Position numbers and translations under genes: made by a program. Shown one piece after another: positions 16,080-22,393 of a stretch of 33,027 nucleotides of DNA. Source of the DNA: CAYQCH01 sp964415935 (lineage in GTDB: Bacteria > Patescibacteriota > Patescibacteriia > VMEV01 > CAYQCH01). The stretch spans positions 1 to 33,027 of the forward strand of contig CAYQCH010000011.1 of NCBI GenBank assembly GCA_964415935.1, in the 5' to 3' direction. Under the pieces are notes generated by a model. It searched no databases and was not told where the DNA came from. It worked only from the letters and a program-made list of their open reading frames with translations. How positions within the stretch are numbered: position 1 is the stretch's first letter; every line of letters starts with the position of its first letter.

Positions 16080-16760
16080 CTAGCCGGCCACGAGCGCCAA
16101 AGGGGCGTCATTCAAGTAGGTCGCGCAATAGCGGTAGCCGAGCCAGCGCTGATCGTCGTGGCCGTAGAGCACGAGCACAGTCGGGCGACCGTCCTGATCG
16201 AAGCCGCGGGCACCGTACATAACTATGTATGCATGGAGCAGCAGATCGGGGTACCTCTCCGCCACCGCCAACCCATGCGCGTGGTCGCACAGCTTGCGCC
16301 CCACCCGCTGGGCCATGGCGGCGAAGTCCTTCTCGTGCTGGTCCGTCTTGCCAGTCACGATCAGAGCAAGCCGGACGGTTCTCTTCCCCTTCTGCTGGAA
16401 GGGGTACCGATCCTCGTTGATCCAGGCGGTGTAGCCGTCCTGGCCGGCGGTGAAGCCGTTCTGGCCGGGATTGGTGATGTCGTACGACACGAATCCGCAG
16501 GTCTCGATCTTGGAGGCGAGACTCTGGTCGCTGTCGACCTCGAACTCGCCCAACTCGACGAGCCGGGAGCCGTCGCCGTAGCTCACCTGCGTGAACGCGT
16601 ACCCGGCAATGGTGATGATCTCCGTACGCGGCTCGGTCGATGTCAGCGCACGCGACGGGTTCTCCAGAAAGGCCTGGAGCATGGCGCGCGTGATGCGGCC
16701 GTCCTTGGCCTGGGCCATCAGCTCGCAGACCTGATCAAACGTCGGCTTCTCCGACTTCAC
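16080..16760 (-). CDS. Orphan protein, unknown function, with helical N-terminal module
   Basis: The frame is open to GTG 16775, but GTG 16760 lies five bases after AAAGGAG and is the better start (226 residues). No known enzyme domain is recognised. The first 35 residues (a TFDQVCELMAQ helix, then DGRITRAMLQAFLENP) look like a helix-turn-helix-like module; I believe similar N-terminal modules occur in other CPR hypothetical proteins, but cannot check this. The rest alternates beta-strand-like stretches (ITIAGYAFTQVSYGD, RTVRLALIVTGK, PTVLVLYGH) with Tyr/Trp-rich turns. No signal peptide or membrane segment. The gene looks G+C-rich and has its own promoter, structured leader, SD and terminator. 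Confidence 0.7.
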   Translation of the reverse strand: MKSEKPTFDQVCELMAQAKDGRITRAMLQAFLENPSRALTSTEPRTEIITIAGYAFTQVSYGDGSRLVELGEFEVDSDQSLASKIETCGFVSYDITNPGQNGFTAGQDGYTAWINEDRYPFQQKGKRTVRLALIVTGKTDQHEKDFAAMAQRVGRKLCDHAHGLAVAERYPDLLLHAYIVMYGARGFDQDGRPTVLVLYGHDDQRWLGYRYCATYLNDAPLALVAG

Positions 16761-16765
16761 CCAAT

Positions 16766-16834
16766 CTCCTTTCACCTACGGCAACAGGCAGGCACGGATA
16801 ACGTCTCCGCACCAAAACCTGATTCACTCGTAGG
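16766..16834 (-). promoter_or_regulatory. Structured 5' leader with SD of the orphan gene at 16080
   Basis: On the minus-strand transcript CCTACG (16834-16829) pairs with CGTAGG (16780-16775). Inside, CAGG (16821-16818) can pair with CCTG (16788-16785), and GGTGCGGA (16813-16806) with TCCGTGCC (16798-16791) using two G-U pairs. The SD AAAGGAG (16772-16766) follows the closing stem directly. This is a rod-like leader that could gate translation. Confidence 0.5.
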
Positions 16835-16862
16835 CAAAATCTGTTGAAAAGAACTGTAAAAA

Positions 16863-16891
16863 ATAATAACACATTTTGTCTGTTTTGTCAA
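16863..16891 (-). promoter_or_regulatory. Consensus promoter of the orphan gene at 16080
   Basis: On the minus strand TTGACA (16891-16886) and TATTAT (16868-16863) are spaced by 17 bases, in an AT-rich stretch. The predicted leader is about 95 bases. Confidence 0.75.
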
Positions 16892-16908
16892 TGTTTTTAA
16901 GCATATCA

Positions 16909-16933
16909 AAAACACCCTGTTTTAGGGTGTTTT
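16909..16933 (-). terminator. Terminator of the DUF1858/IscA gene
   Basis: AAAACACCCT (16909-16918) pairs with AGGGTGTTTT (16924-16933). On the minus strand TTTTTGATA follows the stem, and the hairpin begins 16 bases after the stop codon. Confidence 0.8.
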
Positions 16934-16949
16934 CATTTAGATCCTTGGT

Positions 16950-17573
16950 TTAACAACCGCAGCTTTCATCTCCGCAGCCCTTGTCATTGCATCCGCATCC
17001 CTCGCCGCAACCGTGAGCAACTTTTTTACTCGGATCGTTTGGCTTAAGACTGGTAACCTTAAAACCCTCGCCCTCTTCCATTTTCACGTAGTCGATTAAG
17101 CTGGGGTTCATCAGTTTAAGCGAGGCTTCGTCAACAAACATCTTCATCCCCTCCCATACCAAAACCTTGTCGCCAGCTTCTGGTTTTTCGGCCAGGTCGA
17201 GCATGTAATCCAGGCCGCCTTCTATCTGCGTGGCTTTGATCTTTAAACCCTGTCCCTTTTTGTTCTCGCTTTCCGCGATGATCTCCAGGGTCTCAATGGC
17301 GCGCGGGCTTAAGGTGATGCCTTCCGGATTGGTCGGATATTCAGGAACCTTGGTTACAGCCAGGTTAATATCGGCAAGCATTTGATCGATGGTTTCCTTG
17401 GACATGCCATGACCCATAGCGCCCTGTTCAATAGTCTCGTACGGATTAACGGCGCAACCGACACAATGCAACCCATAGCCGAGCATGACGTCGGCTGTTT
17501 CGGGATACTTTTCCACGACATCACCAATGGTCATGTCGAGCTTGATAGGTTTTTCTGCTGTTTTTGTAGTCAT
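16950..17573 (-). CDS. DUF1858 - IscA/HesB-like fusion protein with Cys-rich tail
   Basis: The 207-residue protein joins two modules. Residues 14-60 match DUF1858, a small domain of redox and Fe-S proteins, with its CVGC pair (Cys37, Cys40). Residues about 85-170 have the fold pattern of A-type Fe-S carriers (ITLSPRAIETLEII, KATQIEGGLDYMLDL, MKMFVDEASLKLMNP, IDYV). In canonical IscA a cysteine lies in the SGC-G-like turn; here the matching site reads IEGGLDYM and has none. The C-terminal CGCG-like end is expanded into a tail with six cysteines (residues 189-207), and the usual pair is present as CGC. Fe-S cluster or metal handling is likely. Its own promoter and terminator suggest a single-gene unit. 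Confidence 0.75.
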   Translation of the reverse strand: MTTKTAEKPIKLDMTIGDVVEKYPETADVMLGYGLHCVGCAVNPYETIEQGAMGHGMSKETIDQMLADINLAVTKVPEYPTNPEGITLSPRAIETLEIIAESENKKGQGLKIKATQIEGGLDYMLDLAEKPEAGDKVLVWEGMKMFVDEASLKLMNPSLIDYVKMEEGEGFKVTSLKPNDPSKKVAHGCGEGCGCNDKGCGDESCGC

Positions 17574-17596
17574 AAATGGATGCTAGCAACTAAAGG

Positions 17597-17625
17597 AATA
17601 TACTTGATTAGAAGGCAAAAGTCAA
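17597..17625 (-). promoter_or_regulatory. Promoter of the DUF1858/IscA gene
   Basis: On the minus strand TTGACT (17625-17620) and TATATT (17602-17597) are spaced by 17 bases. The leader is about 17 bases and has no SD sequence. Confidence 0.65.
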
Positions 17626-17638
17626 GGTTCGTACACTG

Positions 17639-17736
17639 TGCTATAATACGTTGTACCCCTGCCTCCTGCATCCAAAGATGAACTCAAGGAAGTCAAAGAC
17701 GGTCTCAAGCTGGTCATGACCGCATTGGGGGTATAG
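17639..17736 (+). other. Extended -10 box followed by an orphan 27-codon frame (possible gene remnant)
   Basis: TGC-TATAAT (17639-17647) is a perfect extended -10 box on the + strand. A frame from 17653 to TAG 17736 encodes a charged, helix-like peptide (SKDELKEVKDGLKLVM) but has no ATG, GTG or TTG start in frame at its beginning. It may be the remnant of a lost gene or chance. The rest of 17574-17774 holds only the promoter and terminator listed. Confidence 0.3.
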
Positions 17737-17746
17737 TTCACATCAA

Positions 17747-17771
17747 AAAACCGGCCGCGAGGGCCGGTTTT
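17747..17771. terminator. Bidirectional terminator downstream of the ATP-grasp gene
   Basis: AAAACCGGCC (17747-17756) pairs with GGCCGGTTTT (17762-17771) around a five-base loop. The minus strand has six T after the stem; the hairpin lies three bases past the ATP-grasp stop. Confidence 0.85.
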
Positions 17772-17774
17772 GAT

Positions 17775-19052
17775 TTACCCGAGTTCGATTTTTACCGCCT
17801 TTTCCATGCGTCGCGCATCGGCCAACAAATCTTCGCGCGATTCATTGGACATGAACACATCAACGACTTTCTTGTACCCATCTTTGGACAGACCGGTCTT
17901 TTGCCCAACCTTGGTCACAATCTCCAAAATCTTGAGCGACTTAAGTTCGCGGACTTTCTTGAGTCCCTTAATGGCCTTGATCTTGCCGGTCTTGGGCGCG
18001 AACAAGTTAAAACAAGCCGTGTAGTGTTTCTTCTTCTTCTTGACTTGCACCTGCTCACCCATGCGCGTCAGCAAATCGTTAAGGCCATGCAGGATGCCAA
18101 ACGCCTCGCGGTACATGAAGTCGCGGTGGCCGCCCATGCGCGCATCAATTTCCAACACCTTCCACCCCTCGTCCAACTTCATGAATTCCATGTGCACCAT
18201 GCAAGCGCGCAGGCTCAAGGACTTTACGGCCTTTTCACCGCACTCTTGCGCCTTCTTTTCTTCTTCGGGAGTCAGGCGGGTCGGGGTGATGACACGGTAG
18301 TTGTAAAAGTCATCAACGCCAATATCCTGGCCGGTCTTTACATGCACGGCCGGTAACTGAGTAACATTGCCTTCGTTATCGACATACCCGTCGATGGAAT
18401 ACATGGAGCCTTCCATGTACTGCTCGACGATGACCTCAGGTTCCACCAGGGCGCTGTTCTTGCGGTACGCCGCGCGGATGCCGCGGAACGTTTTGGCCAG
18501 CGTCTTTTGCAATTCTTCCTTATGGAAACAAATAGCCACTAAACGGCTGGCGGCCAGGCTGGCCGGCTTGACGATGCAAGGAAACCCGACCTTGGCGATG
18601 ATTTTTTCCACTTCCTTCTTGCTGGCGCCATGCACGGCCGTGAAACTGGGCGTGATTTCAGGATAGTACCGGCGGAATTTACGGCGCATGGCCAGCTTAT
18701 TGCTGCACCAGTCGATGGTGTCGCTGTTAGGCATGACAAGATGAGGGAAAAAAGCGATCAGCTTGGCATACAGCGGCATATAAAACACCGCGCGGCAGGT
18801 TACGACCATTACGTCGTCTTTGATGGGCATGAGGGCGTCCTCAGCGGCAGACACCTTTTTCACGTCCACGCGGAAAATAAAATCGCATTGCGACTCAAGC
18901 TCCGGATGTTTCGCATGCGCTTTTTTGTCCATGAGAAACGCCATTCTCAACTTCTTGCCAAGATGTTTCTCAAGATCGCGGAAGGCCTGAATGCTGTCCT
19001 GCGTACATGTGCCGACGAACAGGACAATATTCCTCTGTTTCCGATCAGCCAT
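17775..19052 (-). CDS. ATP-grasp carboxylate-amine ligase family protein
   Basis: The 425-residue protein has the three ATP-grasp regions: a pre-ATP Rossmann-like domain (FVGTCTQDSIQAFRDLEKHL), the nucleotide-binding lysine in VGFPCIVKPAS (about residue 162) with EVIVEQYMEGSMYSIDGYV, and the metal-binding VLEIDARMGG (about 296-305). A C-terminal domain (from about residue 340) resembles that of L-amino-acid ligases. Such enzymes join a carboxylate to an amine through an acyl phosphate, often making dipeptides or modified amino acids. The substrate is unknown. The start at 19052 lies right after a terminator-like hairpin with a U-tract, so expression may be controlled by attenuation. The terminator three bases past its stop closes the unit. 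Confidence 0.85.
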   Translation of the reverse strand: MADRKQRNIVLFVGTCTQDSIQAFRDLEKHLGKKLRMAFLMDKKAHAKHPELESQCDFIFRVDVKKVSAAEDALMPIKDDVMVVTCRAVFYMPLYAKLIAFFPHLVMPNSDTIDWCSNKLAMRRKFRRYYPEITPSFTAVHGASKKEVEKIIAKVGFPCIVKPASLAASRLVAICFHKEELQKTLAKTFRGIRAAYRKNSALVEPEVIVEQYMEGSMYSIDGYVDNEGNVTQLPAVHVKTGQDIGVDDFYNYRVITPTRLTPEEEKKAQECGEKAVKSLSLRACMVHMEFMKLDEGWKVLEIDARMGGHRDFMYREAFGILHGLNDLLTRMGEQVQVKKKKKHYTACFNLFAPKTGKIKAIKGLKKVRELKSLKILEIVTKVGQKTGLSKDGYKKVVDVFMSNESREDLLADARRMEKAVKIELG

Positions 19053-19057
19053 AATGT

Positions 19058-19109
19058 AAAAAAAAGAGTATCGGATGACCTAGGATCTCGTTCCGATACG
19101 ACAATTCAT
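19058..19109 (-). promoter_or_regulatory. Attenuator-like leader with short leader peptide, before the ATP-grasp gene
   Basis: On the minus strand GTATCGG (19099-19093) pairs with CCGATAC (19074-19068), followed by TC and eight T (19067-19058), five bases before the ATG. A nine-codon open frame, ATG 19109 to TAG 19080, encodes MNCRIGTRS and covers the 5' arm of the stem. Ribosomes on this frame would block the terminator hairpin. The layout is that of a translation-coupled attenuator; a simple terminator is the alternative. Confidence 0.5.
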
Positions 19110-19121
19110 AACAACACCGCC

Positions 19122-19149
19122 AGTATAACATGGGCGGTACTCATGTCTA
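19122..19149 (-). promoter_or_regulatory. Promoter of the ATP-grasp leader
   Basis: On the minus strand TAGACA (19149-19144) and TATACT (19127-19122) are spaced by 16 bases, with TGT forming an extended -10. The start would be near 19115, giving a leader of about 60 bases. Confidence 0.6.
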
Positions 19150-19206
19150 GCGAATTTTGACATTTGCGTCAAGGTATTTTCGCAGACATTTTTTCAGTTA
19201 TGCACA

Positions 19207-19308
19207 TTGACGGCCATAGGGGCCTTTGTTAGCATGGCCACAGCAGATCACGAGAGAAAACCAAATGCAATGCTTGTGGCGATCCCTTCGGGGGTCGCCT
19301 TTTACTTT
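19207..19308 (+). ncRNA. Candidate short transcript ending in a terminator, antisense to the cofE end
   Basis: TTGACG (19207-19212) and TAGCAT (19230-19235) are spaced by 17 bases on the + strand. About 40 bases after the predicted start, GGCGA (19278-19282) pairs with TCGCC (19295-19299) around TCCC-TTC-GGGG, followed by TTTTACTTT. This would give an RNA of about 65 bases whose end overlaps the cofE stop. The hairpin may instead only protect the cofE 3' end, but its U-tract is on the + strand. Confidence 0.35.
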
Positions 19309-20006
19309 CTCAGCGCCAGATACAGATCTCCGTAGAAGTCATCCTTCGGATCAATAGTGATGTCCAAAGGCCGCGCGGGCTCGTCCGTAAAATCCGCAAC
19401 CGAGCTTGTAATCAGCACCAGCGGCCGCTGCTGGTTGGTTTCCCCCATAACATGCACAGCGGCGGCGGCCAATGCATCAACGGCGTTGGCGATTCCCAAA
19501 TTCCACGGCCTGCCAAAAATGTCAGGCGACGTCGTATAGTCTTTCATCGGTTTAAGTCCGGCGTATCCCAGACACACCCCGACGCTGCCGCGGCGCAAGG
19601 GCAACGTGCGGCTGTCGGTGATGATTACGCCAAGCTCGCGGACGCCGCACCGTTTTCGCAACGCTTCCCAAAGCTGGCGCGCCGACGCGTAGCAATCTTT
19701 CGGCAACAACACCAATTTGCCGTTGCCGTTTGATTCATCAACACCCGCATTCGAGACCGCCAAGCCCTGACGCAGCGTCATCCAGTTGTACGGCGTTTTT
19801 ACCGCCACTTCAGACTCCTTTTGTATCCACTCCGCGCGCTCGGCCTTGCTTCCCATAGCTACAGCCCGGCCTTCGGCCAGGGAAACAATTTTTGATGTCA
19901 CGGCCAACACGCTGCGTTCCGGCAGCGATGCAACGTGCTCAATAACAAAATCTGCGAGCGATTCGTTTTCTTGAAATATAGGGGTGTGAATGGATTGTAT
20001 CTGCAT
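19302..20006 (-). CDS. cofE: CofE-like (coenzyme F420-0:L-glutamate ligase) family protein
   Basis: The 234-residue protein matches CofE: VTSKIVSLAEGR (about 37-48), the NAGVDESN motif (about 86-93), the metal-site ITDSRTLPLRRGSVGVCLGY-like stretch (about 128-147) and a C-terminal DFTDEPARPLDI region. True CofE adds glutamates to F420-0 using GTP. No other F420 gene is in the window, so the substrate may differ; homologues of this protein are known in CPR genomes without a full F420 pathway, as far as I recall. It follows the penicillin-binding protein gene after 36 bases, but a -10 box right before its ATG gives it an own, almost leaderless promoter. Confidence 0.8.
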   Translation of the reverse strand: MQIQSIHTPIFQENESLADFVIEHVASLPERSVLAVTSKIVSLAEGRAVAMGSKAERAEWIQKESEVAVKTPYNWMTLRQGLAVSNAGVDESNGNGKLVLLPKDCYASARQLWEALRKRCGVRELGVIITDSRTLPLRRGSVGVCLGYAGLKPMKDYTTSPDIFGRPWNLGIANAVDALAAAAVHVMGETNQQRPLVLITSSVADFTDEPARPLDITIDPKDDFYGDLYLALRK

Positions 20007-20016
20007 ATCACACCCG

Positions 20017-20045
20017 ACTATAAACCAGTTTTTCCCTTCCGTCTA
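20017..20045 (-). promoter_or_regulatory. Promoter of cofE (near leaderless)
   Basis: On the minus strand TAGACG (20045-20040) and TATAGT (20022-20017) are spaced by 17 bases. The ATG at 20006 begins eleven bases after the -10 box, so the leader would be three to five bases. The -35 overlaps the upstream stop codon. Confidence 0.5.
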
Positions 20046-22034
20046 CGGGCGAATATCAATGCTGGCTGTCTTAAACGGCACACGCTTAGGCGCTATATAT
20101 TGCCAAGGCGCCACGTATTCCTTGCGTACTCCGACCACCGTCGGGATGTATACGAGCTGCAGCCGGTCGGTGGCGGTAAACTCCTCCACCGGCCGGCCTT
20201 CCAAATAGGCATCCATGGTCGCCCGCCAGATGGGCGCAGCCGCCATGGCGCCGGAGCCTCCCGGCCGCAACGGCGTGTTATCCTCGTTGCCGACCCAGAC
20301 GCCGACAACCACGCTCGGCGTATATCCGACCGTCCAGGCGTCGCGATAGGCCTGCGTCGTCCCCGTCTTCACCGCCACGGGCCTGTCCTTAAATGCCAGT
20401 GATCCGCCCAGGCCGAAAATGGGCGCTCGCGCATACGGGTCGGACAAAATGGAACTGATCTGGTAAGCCGTTTCCGGATGCAGTACCAGCTTGCCGCGAT
20501 ACGGGTCAGGTTTCCATAACACGGACTGGCCGCTGCGTACTTCCAGGACGTACTGCGGCTGCACGTAGCTTCCGCCATTGGCAAAGGCTCCGTACGCGCC
20601 CGCCAGTTCAACCAGTTTTACTTCCGCGCCGCCCAAAACCAGCGAGGGCCCAAACCGGTTGCGCTGCTCAAGCGTGGAAATGCCCATATCTTCGGCCTGG
20701 TCAATGACCGTGTCTATGCCTGCAATCAGCAAGGCGCGGACGGCCGGCACATTCAGCGATTGCGCCAGGGCATCGCGCAGCGTTACCGGACCGCGGAAGC
20801 GGCCGTCATAATTGCGGGGAATATACGGTTCCTTTGGGGTTCCAAAATTCTCTTGCGTGTCGTACAGCACCGTCGCCGGCGTGACGGACTTGGTGTCCAG
20901 CAGCGTGGCATAGGCAATCGGCTTAAAGGAACTGCCCGGCTGGCGGCGCGCCGTGGCCATGTTGAAGTTGCCCGCATGTTCGACGTCAAAATAGTCGCGG
21001 TTGCCTACCATGGCCAGGACATCTCCTGTTTTTGGATCAAGCACCACTACGCTCGCGTTATCCGCATGGTTATATCGAAGCGAATCCTGTTTGTCCGTTA
21101 CGGCGCGCTCAGCCATATCCTGCACGTCCAGGTCCAGCGTGGTGTAAATGGCCAGGCCCTCGCGCTCCAATGTTTCCCGCCCCAGCAGCCCTTCCAGCTG
21201 GCTGCGCACGTCCATGACAAAATGCGGCGCGCGGATAGGCATTTCATTTTTGGCAAACACCATTTCCGAACGTGAAGCTTCATCGTATGCGTCCTGGTCG
21301 ATGACACTGCGTTCCAGCATCTTTCCTAAAATATAATCGCGCCGCTCGCGCAATTCGTCGGTATGCTCGCCGTACGGAGAGAGATAGGTGGGATGCTTCG
21401 GCAGCGCCGCCAGAACAGCGGCTTCCGCCACCGTCAACTCAGAAACGGATTTGCGGAAATACAACCTGCTGGCGGCCTCAACACCGTACACGTTGGAACC
21501 GTACGGAATGGTATTAAGGTACAGGTGCAAGATATCGTCTTTGGAAAACGAGGCGTCAATCGCCACGCTGAGCATGACTTCCCTCACCTTGTCCAGGTAT
21601 CCTTTGGAGCGTCCAAGCACCGTGTTTTTGGCTAGTTGCTGCCCGAGCGTAGACGCGCCCTGGCGCTGGCCGTCCTCGCTGAGCATGTTGCTCCACAGGG
21701 CGCGGACAATCCCGATGGGGTCAAAGCCCGCATGTGAAAAAAAACGTTCGTCTTCGGCCAGCAATGTCGCCTGCCGCATGTATTCAGGTATGGCTTCCGT
21801 CGAAGCGGGGATGCGGCGGACCTCGCCGACATATTCATAGAGCAGGCGTCCCTTGCGGTCAAAAACTTGCGACGAACTGGGATAATGCGTAACAGCCGCG
21901 ACTTCATCGACAAAAGAATACTCCAGCCACGACAACCCTAGTCGCGCGACAACCAACAAAAAAAGCGAAACCAGAAAAAGCTTATGGCCTCGCTTTTGTT
22001 GTATGCTAAAGGAAAGCATAACAAAGAACCCCAT
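20043..22034 (-). CDS. Class A penicillin-binding protein (transglycosylase-transpeptidase)
   Basis: The 663-residue protein polymerises and crosslinks peptidoglycan. A membrane anchor lies at about residues 17-35. The GT51 transglycosylase domain has LLAEDERFFSHAG (catalytic Glu) and QGASTLGQQLAKN, a variant of the usual GGSTITQQLAKN. The transpeptidase domain has the active serine in PGSSFKP, the AQSLNVPA motif and KTGTT. The size is that of PBP1a/1b-type enzymes, without large extra domains. The alternative start five codons later (22019) is equally likely; neither has an SD sequence. A bidirectional terminator lies upstream. Confidence 0.94.
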   Translation of the reverse strand: MGFFVMLSFSIQQKRGHKLFLVSLFLLVVARLGLSWLEYSFVDEVAAVTHYPSSSQVFDRKGRLLYEYVGEVRRIPASTEAIPEYMRQATLLAEDERFFSHAGFDPIGIVRALWSNMLSEDGQRQGASTLGQQLAKNTVLGRSKGYLDKVREVMLSVAIDASFSKDDILHLYLNTIPYGSNVYGVEAASRLYFRKSVSELTVAEAAVLAALPKHPTYLSPYGEHTDELRERRDYILGKMLERSVIDQDAYDEASRSEMVFAKNEMPIRAPHFVMDVRSQLEGLLGRETLEREGLAIYTTLDLDVQDMAERAVTDKQDSLRYNHADNASVVVLDPKTGDVLAMVGNRDYFDVEHAGNFNMATARRQPGSSFKPIAYATLLDTKSVTPATVLYDTQENFGTPKEPYIPRNYDGRFRGPVTLRDALAQSLNVPAVRALLIAGIDTVIDQAEDMGISTLEQRNRFGPSLVLGGAEVKLVELAGAYGAFANGGSYVQPQYVLEVRSGQSVLWKPDPYRGKLVLHPETAYQISSILSDPYARAPIFGLGGSLAFKDRPVAVKTGTTQAYRDAWTVGYTPSVVVGVWVGNEDNTPLRPGGSGAMAAAPIWRATMDAYLEGRPVEEFTATDRLQLVYIPTVVGVRKEYVAPWQYIAPKRVPFKTASIDIRP

Positions 22035-22133
22035 CCGGCGCCGTACAGCAGCGGTTTGGGCAATCTTAGACGAATGAAGTACTGCATAGTCAAGATAACA
22101 CGCAAGAAAAAAATTTTACAATGTGCATAACTT

Positions 22134-22163
22134 AAAAAACCCTCCGCGACGGAGGGTTTTTTT
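22134..22163. terminator. Bidirectional terminator between the PBP and the small membrane protein genes
   Basis: AAAAAACCCTCC (22134-22145) pairs with GGAGGGTTTTTT (22151-22162) around GCGAC. It follows the small membrane protein gene on the minus strand by 18 bases. Confidence 0.85.
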
Positions 22164-22180
22164 GTGTGGTTTCCAAAATG

Positions 22181-22339
22181 CTAATTGCTGAGGTAATCGC
22201 GCAACGCCTGTTCGCGAACCAGCGTAAGTTCTTTGCGCATGTCGATATACGCGACGGCAAACGCGCCGACCAACATGAGAAACATGATAATCAACCAGCC
22301 GTTTACGTTAAAAATCTTGTCCTGATCTGGTTTTTGCAT
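22181..22339 (-). CDS. Small single-pass membrane protein, 52 residues
   Basis: This gene is short but well framed: an ATG at 22339, a TAG at 22183-22181, a promoter upstream and a terminator downstream. The product starts with a charged segment (MQKPDQDKIF), has one membrane helix (about residues 14-31, WLIIMFLMLVGAFAVAYI) and ends in an amphipathic helix (MRKELTLVREQALRDYL). I recognise no family. The layout, cytoplasmic or external helix after a single anchor, resembles small regulators or scaffold subunits of membrane complexes. It lies between mutY and the penicillin-binding protein gene and may act in the envelope, but this is only context. Confidence 0.65.
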   Translation of the reverse strand: MQKPDQDKIFNVNGWLIIMFLMLVGAFAVAYIDMRKELTLVREQALRDYLSN

Positions 22340-22365
22340 ACATTGTATTTTTTAGATCCGCATTG

Positions 22366-22393
22366 ATTATATCATAGGCTATCATAGTATCAA
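22366..22393 (-). promoter_or_regulatory. Promoter of the 52-residue membrane protein
   Basis: On the minus strand TTGATA (22393-22388) and TATAAT (22371-22366) are spaced by 16 bases. The -35 overlaps the mutY stop codon. The leader is about 20 bases. Confidence 0.65.

Noticed and set aside
16761..16775. The GTG at 16775 as start of the orphan gene
   Set aside because: The SD sequence lies between it and GTG 16760, which has good spacing, and the first GTG overlaps the closing leader stem.
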